Assembly (NCBI RefSeq): GCF_000235565.1
Contig: NC_017527.1
Coordinates: 744,001 to 808,000 of the forward strand
Direction of reading: 5' to 3'
Length of the DNA: 64,000 nucleotides
Origin: Methanothrix harundinacea 6Ac
GTDB taxonomy: Archaea; Halobacteriota; Methanosarcinia; Methanotrichales; Methanotrichaceae
The translations under genes and the position numbers were made by a program. The stretch's first letter is position 1. Every line of letters starts with the position of its first letter. Below the pieces are notes generated by a model, which did not search any database, had not been told where the DNA came from, and worked only from the letters and a program-made list of their open reading frames with translations. This document shows positions 44,325 to 58,087 of the stretch, piece by piece.

Positions 44325-46013
44325 ATGAGCCGTCTTATAGCTGCGTTCATCTTCATCCTGATATCATCACCGCCGTCCCTGGCGGCGACGATCACCGTCG
44401 GGGAGGATGGCTGCGACTTTTATAGAATCGGTCCGGCCGTCGAGGCGGCGAACGTCGGCGACGTCGTCGAGGTTCACAGCGGCGAGTACCTGGTGAATCT
44501 GAACATAACCACCCCCTTTATCACCCTCCGGGGAAACGACACCGGCGGCGGTATGCCCGTCCTCCGGGCGGGAAGCTCCACCGCTGAGATCGAGAGCGAA
44601 TCCGCGGGATTGACCGAGATGGTGCAGATGAGTGGTGGGACCGCCGTAGCCATAAGGGCCGATTTCGTCACCGTCGAGAACTTCGTCATCACCGGCGCCA
44701 CCTGGCCGAGACCTTACGACACCGGCGAGCATAACGACGTCATCGGCCACGCCGGGATAAAGGTCTACTCCGACTTCAACAAGATCGTCAACAACACCTT
44801 CGAAGGAAACGACCTGACCGCCATAGGCCTGATCAACGCCAGCAACAACCAGATCCTCGGAAATACGATCAAGGACGTCTCCTTCGGCTACGGCATAACT
44901 ATGTACAACTCTCCTGAGAACACCATCGAGGGGAACTCCCTCATCCACAACAACTGGGGGATCTCCCTTCAGAGGAGCGACTCGAACACCTTCAGGGAGA
45001 ACGAGATCCGGGAGAGCGTCAACGACGGGATCTGGGCCGTAAACGCCAACTTCACCTTCATCACCGGGAACATCATATCGAGAAACGGCTTCGAGAGCGA
45101 GTTTGAGGGGAACGGCAAGGGAATCCATCTGGTGGGGTCGACGGGGCTCATCGCCAACAACGTCATCTCCTTCAACCGGGACCATGGGATATACATCCAG
45201 AGCATCTTCTGGGAGTATTGCAGCGAGCCGCCCTGCGGCGCCGAGGAGTCCAGCGAGAACCTGGTCATCGGAAACAGGATCGAAGGGAACGGAAGAGACG
45301 GGATCCGGCTGGAGAAGACCTGGAAGAACAACATCATAGACAACAACATCACCTCCAACCACGGAAACGGGATCAGCTTCCTCCAGAGCCACAACAACAC
45401 CGCGGATCTGAACAACGTCACCAGAAGCGACCACGGTATCTTCCTCGACCGGTCTAACTATACGAAGGTCAATAACAATACCATCTCGGAGGGGGAGAAG
45501 ACCGGGATCTTGTTCTGGTCGACCATCGGAGCCTCGGCCTACAACAACACCATCTTCGATAGCCCCGTCGGCGTATCCGTCGAGGAGTCCTCTTCAGGCC
45601 TCGCCATCACGGAGAACAGGATTAAAAACGCCACCGAGGGGATGAACATCTCCGGCGGGTCGAGGGAGAACCAGGTCACCGGAAACAACGTATCTTCCTC
45701 GGATGTGGGCGTGATCCTCGTCGGAGCAACCCGGAACCTCATAACCGGAAACCTGATCTTCGATAGCATCCTCGGGATCGTCGCCGACTTCGCCTCAAGA
45801 GGAAACTCGATCTATGGAAACGACCTCTCCGGAAACGGCGAGGCGGCGAGGGACGAGGGGGATAACCTCTGGGACGACGGGTCGAGGGGGAACCTCTGGG
45901 GGCCTGACGTTTGCGATGACGCCGATGGCGATGGCGTCTGCGAAGGACCCAGGATCATCCCAGGTGGTAAGAACACGGACAGGTTCCCGCTGGCGAGGAG
46001 GGCGGGGTCGTGA
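44325..46013 (+). CDS. Exported NosD-like right-handed beta-helix protein
   Basis: About 562 residues. Signal peptide SRLIAAFIFILISSPPSLA, then TITVGEDGCDFYRIGPAVEAA, a typical NosD-like entry. The body is a long series of PbH1 coils (ENTIEGNSLIHNNWGISL, SNTFRENEIRESVNDGIW and similar), rich in Asn ladders. The end NLWDDGSRGNLWGPDV with DADGDGVCEGPRIIPGG and FPL matches the conserved NosD C-terminal motif. Such proteins bind surface glycans or metal-enzyme partners. ATG 44325 has GAGGTGATC upstream; the frame is open further back but without signals. It diverges from the HEAT-TPR gene. Confidence 0.83.
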   Translation: MSRLIAAFIFILISSPPSLAATITVGEDGCDFYRIGPAVEAANVGDVVEVHSGEYLVNLNITTPFITLRGNDTGGGMPVLRAGSSTAEIESESAGLTEMVQMSGGTAVAIRADFVTVENFVITGATWPRPYDTGEHNDVIGHAGIKVYSDFNKIVNNTFEGNDLTAIGLINASNNQILGNTIKDVSFGYGITMYNSPENTIEGNSLIHNNWGISLQRSDSNTFRENEIRESVNDGIWAVNANFTFITGNIISRNGFESEFEGNGKGIHLVGSTGLIANNVISFNRDHGIYIQSIFWEYCSEPPCGAEESSENLVIGNRIEGNGRDGIRLEKTWKNNIIDNNITSNHGNGISFLQSHNNTADLNNVTRSDHGIFLDRSNYTKVNNNTISEGEKTGILFWSTIGASAYNNTIFDSPVGVSVEESSSGLAITENRIKNATEGMNISGGSRENQVTGNNVSSSDVGVILVGATRNLITGNLIFDSILGIVADFASRGNSIYGNDLSGNGEAARDEGDNLWDDGSRGNLWGPDVCDDADGDGVCEGPRIIPGGKNTDRFPLARRAGS

Positions 46014-46424
46014 GAGGACGATGGGGCCACTTCTGAGCCCATCCTTTCCCCCCGGTTCCTGGGGCCTCTAAGAGGACCGGCCTCCTCCGGGGGGACCTCT
46101 AACCAACCAAGCAGATACAACGCCAAGCCCGCCTCGCAGCCCCTGGCGGGCTTTCTAGCCCTCTCTTCATGGAGGGCCGCGGGTCCACGCCTCCCTATTT
46201 CTCCTCCGGTTGGTGGATGGAGCAGATCGTTAAATTTATAATGTTTAATCGTTACTATTATAGTCTGAGAGGGGCGAGTATGAGGGCCTCTCGACTGCCG
46301 ATATGATGGACAGATCTCATATCTCCCTCTGCCTGAGTTGTGCCCTCTCCTGCCCGTGGCCCCTCTCCCTTCAGCCCTCGAACCGCTGGCATCGGTCTAT
46401 AGGGCCCCGGATGAATGCCGGCCT
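46014..46424. other. Intergenic region with terminator-like hairpin
   Basis: 411 bases between converging genes. It holds the hairpin at 46125-46153. An AT-rich block (46229-46262) could act as a promoter pointing right, but no gene follows on that strand. No supported open frame. Confidence 0.5.
46125..46153. terminator. Hairpin downstream of the NosD-like gene
   Basis: AAGCCCGCC pairs with GGCGGGCTT (nine base pairs) around an 11-base loop, followed by TCTAG. It sits about 110 bases after the stop. Terminator or mRNA-end stabiliser; the T-run is weak. Confidence 0.5.
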
Positions 46425-46940
46425 TCAGGGATCCCTCGGAGCTTCCGACTCCTCAAAACAGAAGGTGCAGACCTGGTCACCTTTGCATATCTGCGATTTC
46501 AGGCTGAAGGATATCTTCAGGTCGCCGCCCTCGAACTCCGCTGCCCAGGCGGCGTACTCGGCGTTGCAGATCGTCGTCCCCACCCTCTCGGATAGGGGCT
46601 CTCGACCGGATCTCACGAGAAGCTCGTGCCATGGGCACTTTGATATGATCAGCCTCAGGAGGCGGCCGTCTTCGTCCATCTCGGCCTCAAAATCGAACCC
46701 CTCGGCCGAGTGCTTCGCGGAGATGCACCTAGCAAGCCCCTCTATCCCCTCGTCGGCCTTCAGCATCGTCCTCAAGGTCCGGGCCTGGATCTTGGGGAGG
46801 ACGGACCAGACCCGGCGGTCCGCCTCCAGCGCCTCCTCAAAGCCCCTCATCTCCTCTACCTTCATGAACCAGAGGCCATCGACGGCGGTGTAGCTCCTCC
46901 GGAAGTACTCCGCCCGCTCTCCGTCGGTGAGATCCGTCAT
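46425..46940 (-). CDS. CPWH-motif protein, DUF6125-like
   Basis: 171 residues. EYFRRSYTAVDGLWFMKVEE opens the protein. The middle shows FDFEAEMDEDGRLLRLIISKCPWHELL, and later TICNAEYAAWA and ICKGDQVCTFCFEE. The pattern CPWHxLL followed by IC-x-G-D-x-C-x-F is typical of small archaeal proteins grouped near the ATC-hydrolase (L-2-amino-thiazoline-carboxylate) superfamily and DUF6125. A ligand- or metal-linked sensor role is possible; the reaction is not known. ATG 46940 has GAGAGG before it. It stands about 50 bases downstream-facing from arcS and could share its transcript. Confidence 0.65.
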   Translation of the reverse strand: MTDLTDGERAEYFRRSYTAVDGLWFMKVEEMRGFEEALEADRRVWSVLPKIQARTLRTMLKADEGIEGLARCISAKHSAEGFDFEAEMDEDGRLLRLIISKCPWHELLVRSGREPLSERVGTTICNAEYAAWAAEFEGGDLKISFSLKSQICKGDQVCTFCFEESEAPRDP

Positions 46941-46993
46941 CCTCTAGCCCTCTCCTCCCTTCCGTCTTCCCTCCACCTTCTCCTCCGGTCTCC

Positions 46994-48736
46994 TCATACC
47001 CTCTCGACGTGGCGGAGCTCGACGGCGATCCCCCGGGTGGCCTCGACCATCTCCCAGCCGCTCATCTTCGCCCTCCCGACCCCGAAGGCCGCCTCCCCGG
47101 TCACTATCACCTCGTCCCCGGGCCGGATCTGGTCGTCGGCTCTGGCGACCCCGGGGGCGAGGACGTCCCCCCGGGGGACGAAGTCGCCGATCTCAACGAC
47201 GTACCCGCCCCGGGAGAGAAGCCTCCTTGCCCCCTCAGGGGAGAGGGCGATGGTGCCGTGAGGGGTGAAGGAGGCGAGGGGCTTTCTGTCAGCGGAGGAG
47301 AGCTCCCTCCCCCTAACCCGCACGCCTCCGGCGAGGAGGTCGCGGCCGGCTCCGAGGCCGAAGGAGTAGTCGGCGAGGGCCCGGAACTTCTGGATAAAAA
47401 ACCCCTCCAGGGGTCTCGCGTCGCAGGTAGCCTCGGCGACCGCCTCCGAGAGCCTCCCCAGAGCCTCGCCGTCGGTCCCCCCTCCGGTAAAGACGGCGTC
47501 GATCCCGCTATCGACGACCGCCTCCTCCAGCTCCCCTTCGATGTGGGCGACGATCCTCCTGTACCGGTTCCTCTCGAGGTATCTCTCCAGGCACCTCGTC
47601 AGCCACTTCCGCTCCAAAAGGTCCCACCTCCCGGTGACGGGGACGTCGTAGCTCGCGGCGGGGTAGACCTCCTCCAGCTCCCGGGGGACCAGGGCCAGGG
47701 GCGAGGTGAGGATCAGCTCGTGGAGCCTCCGCCTCGCCTCGCCGAGGGCGGAGGCGAAGAGCCGGTGGGACCGGGATGTCGAGTAGGGCTTCCGAGCCGA
47801 GCAGGGGAGGAGGAGGAGGACGTCGCTCTCCGGGGCCCTGTACCTCTCCAGGACCCGCTCGGCGAACCGGGTCACCTCCACCCGCTGGAGGGACTCGGCA
47901 CAGTTCGCGTACATGACGCTCCTCCTGGCGGTGGGGGTCCTCCGCTCCAGATACCGGTGCTCCTGGTCGAGGAGCCTCAGGGCCGCCGTCTCCTCGGGGG
48001 CGACCCTCACCTGTCTTTCGGCGTACTCGCGGAGCGTCCCCGACCGGATCATCGTCTTCACGATGGAGAGCTCCTCCTCGAGCTTCAGCTGGTTGTGTTC
48101 TGCCACCAGCTTCGGATCCTGTTCCTCCTCCAGGGCCCTGCAGAAGGGGCAGCGGCAGGGGAGCTCCTTCAGAGCCTCGACGGGCCAGACCCCGTCCCGG
48201 AGGTGGTACCTCCCCAGGAGGCCGTCGACGACGATCCTCGCGCCGTCCACGAGGTCGACCCCCAGGTAGACGAGAAGGGCGAGGTTGGCGGGGGTCGCGA
48301 GGGCCGGGGCGTAGAGGGCCGAGTCGGGGGGGGTCATCTCCCTGATCTTGACGATGGAGGCCACAAGCTCCCTCGGGTTTCGGAGGGACCCCGCCGCCCC
48401 GAGGACGTAGACGTCGGCTGCCGGGGGCCGGTCCATCGTCAGGGGGTGGACGACGACTCCTGAAGGTCCGCCCCTCGGGATCGGAGGGACGGCCAGGGTC
48501 GGCTCGGTGTGGAGGGAGAAGGGGGCATGGGGTCCGATGAATATCCTGCCCCCCTCTTCGGAGGACGCCGACCCGGCCGAGACCGCCTCCTCGATCGACG
48601 GGAAGGCCCAGATCGGTCCCACCGACTGGATCAGGTCCCTCGAGAGGATCGCCGGGGTCTCGACCGGCGCCGCGAGGCGGAGCCTTCCCATCCTCGCGGG
48701 GCCGTCGCGGTCCTTCACCTCGAAGTGGCGGGTCAT
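46994..48736 (-). CDS. arcS: Archaeosine synthase ArcS (TgtA2)
   Basis: About 580 residues. The N-terminal half is a degenerate transglycosylase-like domain with cysteines RCPFC. The central domain contains the ArcS signature LPCSARKPYSTSRSHRLF (the P-C-x3-K-P-Y-x2-S-x2-H motif). The C-terminal about 75 residues form a PUA RNA-binding domain ending with RGIAVELRHV. ArcS converts preQ0 at position 15 of tRNA to an archaeosine precursor. ATG 48736 forms an ATGA overlap with the tgtA stop, so translation is coupled and both steps of archaeosine synthesis are made from one mRNA. Confidence 0.92.
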   Translation of the reverse strand: MTRHFEVKDRDGPARMGRLRLAAPVETPAILSRDLIQSVGPIWAFPSIEEAVSAGSASSEEGGRIFIGPHAPFSLHTEPTLAVPPIPRGGPSGVVVHPLTMDRPPAADVYVLGAAGSLRNPRELVASIVKIREMTPPDSALYAPALATPANLALLVYLGVDLVDGARIVVDGLLGRYHLRDGVWPVEALKELPCRCPFCRALEEEQDPKLVAEHNQLKLEEELSIVKTMIRSGTLREYAERQVRVAPEETAALRLLDQEHRYLERRTPTARRSVMYANCAESLQRVEVTRFAERVLERYRAPESDVLLLLPCSARKPYSTSRSHRLFASALGEARRRLHELILTSPLALVPRELEEVYPAASYDVPVTGRWDLLERKWLTRCLERYLERNRYRRIVAHIEGELEEAVVDSGIDAVFTGGGTDGEALGRLSEAVAEATCDARPLEGFFIQKFRALADYSFGLGAGRDLLAGGVRVRGRELSSADRKPLASFTPHGTIALSPEGARRLLSRGGYVVEIGDFVPRGDVLAPGVARADDQIRPGDEVIVTGEAAFGVGRAKMSGWEMVEATRGIAVELRHVERV

Positions 48737-50169
48737 CTCCCCCTCCCACGGAGGTCGGCCCATCCCCCGGGCAGCTCCTTCAGCCGTATCTCAAAGGTGG
48801 CGGAGGGGTTTGACTCCATCAGCCTCTTGAGGTTTGCCAGGGCCTGGGCGATCCCCGCCCCGTCCGCCTCCGCCGGGACCTCGGCGTTGAGGGGAGCCGT
48901 CTCCGCCAGCTCCTGGGGGTACGGGCCGAAGGGGGGCACAAACCAGAGGATCTGGTCGAACCCATCCTCCCGGACCCCCCTATCCGCCACCAAGACCCTC
49001 CCCGATAGCTCGATCCTCTCTATCCGGGCCCCATACCTCAGAACCTCCGGCCTCGCCGCCGACTCCGGCCCCATGTAGAAGCAGGTGGACCGCGCGGCGG
49101 GGTCGAGGGTCTCGATCCAGCCGGCGTGGGGTATGAGGGCCCGCAGGCCATCGATCATCTTCGGATGGGACCTCGCCCTCCTCTCCACCAGCTCCCAGAG
49201 GGACCCCTCCCAGATCGACTGCCTCACCCGCCGGACCTCCGCTAGGGAGACGGAGAGGTTGTGGCGGGCGAGGAGCTCCGTCCTCTCCGGGTCCTCTGCC
49301 AGATCCTCCGCTGCCCGGTCTCTGCATACCTCGCAGCAGCAAGGAAGGTACTTCAGCTCCTCCAGGTGGAGGGTTCCGCTGGTGGTGAGGTAGCGCCCCT
49401 GCCTCGCGCTGAGGGCGTAGGCGGCGGAGTCGAAGAGGTCGCATCCGAGGGCTGCGGCGAGGGCGAACATCATGGGGTGGCCCGCTCCGAAGAGGTGGAC
49501 CGGGGCTGCCGGGCCGAGCCCCTGCTTCGAGGCGGCGACGACCTCCACCAGGTCTCTGAACCTGTAGGCCTCCATCAGGGGGACGACGGCCCCTATGGGA
49601 CAGAGGTCGAAGCCCATCTCTCCGACCCGCCGGCCCGCCCCAAACCGGAGGTCGGGGTAAGTCGAACCCTGGATCGGCCCCGCCAGGAGGGATCCGCCTT
49701 CGCTCCAGTCCTCCCGCGCCTCGGAGAGCCTCTCCTCGGTGATGGCGAGCTCCGCCTCGGCCCTCGACCTGGGGACGTCCGGGGGCGTGGGGATGTCCAG
49801 GGGGACGCAGATGTCGGAGGCTATCAAACGCTGAAAATCGAGGATCTCCAGGGGCTGGACGTCGATATTGCCGTAGACCGAGAGCTGAAAGGCCCCCGAG
49901 TCGGTCATGATCGGCCCCTCAAACCCCAGGAGCCGGTGGACCCCCTCCTTCGCGGCTAAGTCGTGGAGCTCCGGGTCCTGATGGATGATGTAGCTGTTGG
50001 TGATGAGGATCTCGGCTCCCAACCTCTCGAGATCGGCAGGTTCGATCAGCCTGAGGTGGGGGTTCACCACCGGCATCAGCGCAGGGGTCTCGACGACGCC
50101 GTGGGGCGTCCGAAGCCTGCCGATCCGACCTGCCAGATCCTTGTGAAGGACTTCAAAGCAATCTGGCAT
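48733..50169 (-). CDS. tgtA: tRNA-guanine(15) transglycosylase TgtA
   Basis: 478 residues. TPHGVVETPALMPVVNPH opens the TIM barrel. ILITNSYIIHQDPEL and the nucleophile region MTDSGAFQLSVYG are typical archaeal TGT motifs. LPCCCEVC with a later His is the zinc site. The C-terminal 130 residues form the extra domain that reaches the buried G15. The enzyme swaps guanine 15 of tRNA for preQ0. ATG 50169 follows GAGGAG at short spacing. It is the first gene of the tgtA-arcS operon. The PUA domain is missing from this protein, and ArcS carries one. Confidence 0.93.
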   Translation of the reverse strand: MPDCFEVLHKDLAGRIGRLRTPHGVVETPALMPVVNPHLRLIEPADLERLGAEILITNSYIIHQDPELHDLAAKEGVHRLLGFEGPIMTDSGAFQLSVYGNIDVQPLEILDFQRLIASDICVPLDIPTPPDVPRSRAEAELAITEERLSEAREDWSEGGSLLAGPIQGSTYPDLRFGAGRRVGEMGFDLCPIGAVVPLMEAYRFRDLVEVVAASKQGLGPAAPVHLFGAGHPMMFALAAALGCDLFDSAAYALSARQGRYLTTSGTLHLEELKYLPCCCEVCRDRAAEDLAEDPERTELLARHNLSVSLAEVRRVRQSIWEGSLWELVERRARSHPKMIDGLRALIPHAGWIETLDPAARSTCFYMGPESAARPEVLRYGARIERIELSGRVLVADRGVREDGFDQILWFVPPFGPYPQELAETAPLNAEVPAEADGAGIAQALANLKRLMESNPSATFEIRLKELPGGWADLRGRGR

Positions 50170-50261
50170 CTCCTCATCTCACTGCAGATAAGGCATAAAT
50201 AGGTTGGTACCGATCAAGGTGTATCGCATCCCGATTTTGAAAAAATTGGTGGTGACCAGAA

Positions 50262-50741
50262 TTGAAATGTGCAGTTATGATCATGCTGGCGTGCCTGTCG
50301 GGCATCGCATCGGGAGATGGGTATACAACTACCCAGGACGTCTTCCTCATGGGAGATACATCGGTGATGACGTGGACGGGAGAATCGCGGTTCTCGGATT
50401 ATGCAGACTTGTACTGGGCGTCTTATGTATCGAACCCCGACCGATCCCCCCTGGCCCCAGCCCTCTTCGGACAGACGGTGGACGTCGAGAATACCATGGG
50501 GATCTGGAGGATGAACTTCCCCTTCAACATCTCCGCCTCCTCCTTCGGCGATGGGACGACGCAGTCAGCGGCGGTCGTAAGCCCGAGGTATGATTTCGGG
50601 ATCGGCACCTATTGGCGCTATTCTAAGCCCATGCCTATCGAGGGCTCCACCTTTGGTCAGGGGACGGCGACCAACATGACAGCGGTCCAGAGGAACACCG
50701 AGTCTATATACCAGGAGATAACAAATAAGTTCGGCCTGTAA
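50262..50741 (+). CDS. Small secreted protein, unknown function
   Basis: 159 residues. The start is TTG with GGTGA six bases upstream. The signal peptide CAVMIMLACLSGIASG should be cleaved after Gly or Asp around residue 18. The mature part is rich in aromatic and polar residues (VMTWTGESRFSDYADLYWAS, IWRMNFPFNISASSFGDGTT, FGIGTYWRYSKPMP), suggesting beta structure. Family not recognised. It lies between the divergently oriented tgtA and the convergent aconitase gene. Confidence 0.68.
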   Translation: MKCAVMIMLACLSGIASGDGYTTTQDVFLMGDTSVMTWTGESRFSDYADLYWASYVSNPDRSPLAPALFGQTVDVENTMGIWRMNFPFNISASSFGDGTTQSAAVVSPRYDFGIGTYWRYSKPMPIEGSTFGQGTATNMTAVQRNTESIYQEITNKFGL

Positions 50742-50778
50742 GGGCACAGGCCGACGACTTTTCCTTTCTGCTATTTTA

Positions 50779-52728
50779 TCATCCCCTTTTTCGTACGGTG
50801 TAGGGGAGGAGCCCTCCAGCGGCGACCATCTCCCTCTGGCGCCGGCTCAGCACCATCTTAAGAATAACCTTCTTTTCCGCCGTCCTATCGAAGGCCTCCA
50901 CCACCTCTGCTCCGCCTTCGAGGGCATCCCGGATGCCGGGGATCTCCAGATCGTCATCCCTGCTGAGGAGGTCGTAATCCGATTCCGAGACGAAGGTGAA
51001 GGGGATTATCCCGAAGTTGACGAGGTTTGCGGCGTGGATCCGCTCCATCGACTTCGCCATCACCGCCTTCACCCCCAGGTACATGGGGCAGAGGGCGGCG
51101 TGCTCCCTGGAGGACCCCTGGCCGTAGCTCACCCCCGCCACGATCAGGTTCGCGATACCCCGGTCCCTCCGCACCGCTGCCCTCTTGCTGAACTCCGGGT
51201 CCAGGGGCTCAAAGACGAACTCCGAGTACTTGGGGACGTTCGACCGGTACTTGAGGCGGGATCCAGCGGGCATGATGTGGTCGGTGGTGATGTAGTCTTC
51301 CACCTTGATCGCGATCTTGCCGCAGAGGTCCTCGGGCATGGGGTCGTTGGTGGGGGGAACCCCGATGTTCGGTCCCCGATAGATCGAGACCTTCGCCCTA
51401 TCTGCCGCTGGCAGGGGAGGGATGATCATGCTGTCGTCCACCTTGAAGCGATCTGGCATCCTCACCCGCGGAAACTCCATCTCCAGGTCCCTCGGGTCGA
51501 CGATCTCTCCCCGGAGGGCCGCCGCCGCCGCCGCCACGGGGCTGGCCAGGTAGACGTTGGCGCTCGCGGTCCCCGATCGGCCCTTGAAGTTCCGGTTGCT
51601 GGTCCTGATGGAGATCGAGTCGGTCTTGGGGGAGATGCTGTTACCTATGCAAAAGCCGCAGGCAGACTCGAGGATCCTGGCGCCGAAGGCGATGAGGTCC
51701 GCGAGACTTCCGTTCTCCGCGATCATCATGAGGACCTGCCTCGAGCCGGGGGCCACCCCCAGGGATACCGATGAGGGGAGGCGGCGGCCCCGGACCATCT
51801 CCGCGACGGTCATAAGGTCCGCGAAGGAGGAGTTGGTGCACGACCCTATCATCACCTGGTCTACAGGGGTCCCCGCGAGGTCGCTGACGGGGACTATATT
51901 CCCTGGGCTGTGGGGTGCGGCCATCAGAGGGACCAGGTCGGAGAGGTCGACATCCAGTTCGCGATGGTACTTCGCGCCGTCGTCGGCCGCCAGGGGGGCC
52001 CATTGGCCCCCTCTATCCTGGGCCGCGAGGAACTTTTGGGTCTGCTCGTCGCTGGGGAAGAGGGAGGTCGTCACCCCCGTCTCGGCGCCCATGTTGGTTA
52101 TCGTCGCCCTCTCGGGGACGGTCAGGGACTGGACTCCTTCGCCGACGTACTCGCAGATGCAACCCACGTTCCCCTTGGTCGTCAGCTCGCTGAGGACCTT
52201 CAGGATCACGTCCTTCGCCGTGACCCATTCTGGGAGCTCTCCCTCCAGGTTGACCCGGATCACCCTGGGGCAGGTCAGGTAGTAGGCGCCGCCGCCCATG
52301 GCGACCGCGACGTCCAGGCCGCCCGCCCCGATGGCGATCATCCCCAGGCCGCCGCAGGTGGGGGTATGGCTGTCGGAGCCGAGGAGGGTTCTGCCGGGCC
52401 GGCCGAACCTCTCCAGGTGGACCTGGTGGCAGATGCCGTTTCCTGGCCTCGAGAAGTGGATCCCATACCTCTCAGCAATCGTCTGGAGATATCGGTGGTC
52501 GTCGGCGTTCTCAAACCCCACCTGGACGGTGTTGTGGTCCACGTAGGATACGGAGAGCTCTGTCTCTATCCTGGAGAGGCCCATCGACTCGAACTGGAGG
52601 TACGCCATAGTCCCCGTGGCATCCTGGGTCAGGGTCTGATCGATCCTGATCCCGATCTCCTTTCCCGGCTCGTACGATCCATCTAAGAGGTGGTCCCTCA
52701 AAATCTTCTCCGTCAAGGTGAAATCCAT
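50779..52728 (-). CDS. acn: Aconitate hydratase
   Basis: 649 residues, a single-chain bacterial/archaeal aconitase of the shorter type. Fe-S ligand cysteines: GSCTNSS (about 295) and ACGFCIGN (about 355). GSDSHTPTCGGLGMIAIGAGG and the swivel-domain VAGVSYGQGSSREHAALCP are classical. It isomerises citrate and isocitrate with a 4Fe-4S cluster, supplying 2-oxoglutarate for glutamate synthesis. GGAGG lies five bases before ATG 52728. The homoaconitase group, active in coenzyme B synthesis, has separate small and large subunits, so this fused form is more likely true aconitase. Confidence 0.93.
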   Translation of the reverse strand: MDFTLTEKILRDHLLDGSYEPGKEIGIRIDQTLTQDATGTMAYLQFESMGLSRIETELSVSYVDHNTVQVGFENADDHRYLQTIAERYGIHFSRPGNGICHQVHLERFGRPGRTLLGSDSHTPTCGGLGMIAIGAGGLDVAVAMGGGAYYLTCPRVIRVNLEGELPEWVTAKDVILKVLSELTTKGNVGCICEYVGEGVQSLTVPERATITNMGAETGVTTSLFPSDEQTQKFLAAQDRGGQWAPLAADDGAKYHRELDVDLSDLVPLMAAPHSPGNIVPVSDLAGTPVDQVMIGSCTNSSFADLMTVAEMVRGRRLPSSVSLGVAPGSRQVLMMIAENGSLADLIAFGARILESACGFCIGNSISPKTDSISIRTSNRNFKGRSGTASANVYLASPVAAAAAALRGEIVDPRDLEMEFPRVRMPDRFKVDDSMIIPPLPAADRAKVSIYRGPNIGVPPTNDPMPEDLCGKIAIKVEDYITTDHIMPAGSRLKYRSNVPKYSEFVFEPLDPEFSKRAAVRRDRGIANLIVAGVSYGQGSSREHAALCPMYLGVKAVMAKSMERIHAANLVNFGIIPFTFVSESDYDLLSRDDDLEIPGIRDALEGGAEVVEAFDRTAEKKVILKMVLSRRQREMVAAGGLLPYTVRKRG

Positions 52729-52851
52729 AAAAAGCCTCCAAAACCCCTGGGATTCTGCATTTCAGCCCTCTTGCCCAGGTTTGATCTCCCTGTTGGTATT
52801 AATAATCGACGAGGATATCTGGGCCCCTCACCTCCCCCCTCCATACCACAA

Positions 52852-52861
52852 CATTTAAATA
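52852..52861 (+). promoter_or_regulatory. rRNA promoter P1 TATA box
   Basis: ATTTAAATAC, the furthest upstream of the three elements, about 470 bases before 16S. It agrees with archaeal TTTAWATA boxes. Confidence 0.55.
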
Positions 52862-52990
52862 CCCGGCTGGTATTGGGGGAGTTCGCCCGTCTGGCAAAGG
52901 GGCGCGAGATTCGCGCAACCGGTCGAGGGGGGCGGAGGCCTGAGGTCTGTCGGCGGGCTCAAAATTGAGCGCCTCGACAACTCCGAAAGG

Positions 52991-52999
52991 CTTAAATAG
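52991..52999 (+). promoter_or_regulatory. rRNA promoter P2 TATA box
   Basis: CTTAAATAG preceded by purine-rich AAAGG, the expected BRE position. Shares the CTTAAATA core with P3. Confidence 0.6.
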
Positions 53000-53093
53000 C
53001 ATCCCCTGATACGGGGATAGGCTGTCCGGGGTGGTCCGGTTCCGGTCCGACGTCTCAAAGGCGTCAGATCGGCGAGGCGGGCTGGACCGGTAA

Positions 53094-53103
53094 GCTTAAA
53101 TAC
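53094..53103 (+). promoter_or_regulatory. rRNA promoter P3 TATA box
   Basis: GCTTAAATAC preceded by GTAA, about 220 bases before mature 16S. Nearest of the three and probably a major start. Confidence 0.6.
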
Positions 53104-53277
53104 AATGGGCCCGTACAGATATGGGCCGCTGGGGCGCAAGGTCCCAGCACCGCGACATAACGGCGTAAGCCCCGATGGCGTAGAACGCACACGATGAAGG
53201 GCTGACCTCCAACAGTTGCGGCATATATGACTGTAGTGGAGACGGGATACAACTTGTCTCGTCTGACATACGCTTAT

Positions 53278-53306
53278 GGCGACTCGGCCAATTCCGACCG
53301 ATACTG
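53278..53306 (+). other. 16S precursor processing stem, 5' arm (3' arm 54829-54856)
   Basis: GGCGACT (53278-53284) pairs with AGTCGCC (54850-54856). CGGC (53285-53288) pairs with GCCG (54843-54846). TCCGACCGATACTG (53293-53306) pairs with 54829-54842 with one G-U. The unpaired CAAT and AAT form bulges on either side of a four-pair helix: a bulge-helix-bulge cut by the archaeal splicing endonuclease to release pre-16S. Confidence 0.75.
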
Positions 53307-53320
53307 TAAATACTTCCATA

Positions 53321-54795
<1,475 letters not shown>

Positions 54796-54931
54796 AACGA
54801 CGATGCACAAACGTGCATAAGTGTGCTTCAGTGTCGGTCGGAGCCGAATAGTCGCCAGAGCGGAAAAACTATAACGTTCAATTGCTGGGTGAGAATGACC
54901 CGGTGATGGGTGGGCCTCCAAGGGCGTATCT

Positions 54932-55004
54932 GGGCTCGTAGCTCAGCTGGAAGAGCGCCGCCTTTGCGAGGCGGAGGCCCTGGGTTCGAATCCCAGCGAG
55001 TCCA
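54932..55004 (+). tRNA. tRNA-Ala (anticodon TGC)
   Basis: A full cloverleaf: acceptor GGGCTCG with CGAGTCC (one G-U), D-arm GCTC, anticodon stem CCGCC/GGCGG with loop TTTGCGA giving anticodon TGC, T-arm CTGGG TTCGAAT CCCAG, discriminator A. CCA is not encoded. Its position in the 16S-23S spacer is usual for euryarchaea. Confidence 0.97.
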
Positions 55005-55090
55005 TGTATTAGATGCACCAAGTGATGATATGTCGCTTGGGAAGGGCAGACGCTGCCGATCTACGCGGCGGCGGGTGAAGCCACGTATAA

Positions 55091-55127
55091 GCTTTGCAAT
55101 CCAGACGCTTACTGAGTTCAGTGGGAC
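55091..55127 (+). other. 23S precursor processing stem, 5' arm (3' arm 58036-58073)
   Basis: GCTTTGCAATCCAGA (55091-55105) pairs with 58058-58073 with one bulged A. CTGAGTTCAGTGGGAC (55112-55127) pairs with 58036-58051, using several G-U pairs. Between them CGCT pairs with 58051-58054 and the 3-base sets TAC and AAA bulge out: a bulge-helix-bulge site for release of pre-23S. Confidence 0.75.
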
Positions 55128-58035
<2,908 letters not shown>

Positions 58036-58087
58036 GTCCCGCTGGGCTCGGGCGAAATCTGGATTTGCAAAGCGAAATGATCTCATT

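Larger units (their letters stand above)
52729..53320 (+). promoter_or_regulatory. rRNA operon promoter and leader region
   Basis: About 590 bases without a protein gene. It contains three TATA boxes in a row (52852, 52991 and 53094) and the 5' arm of the 16S processing stem at 53278-53306. Tandem promoters are common for rRNA operons. Confidence 0.75.

Noticed and set aside
47009-48463. 484-codon frame opposite arcS
   Set aside because: Shadow of arcS, which has firm signature motifs on the minus strand.
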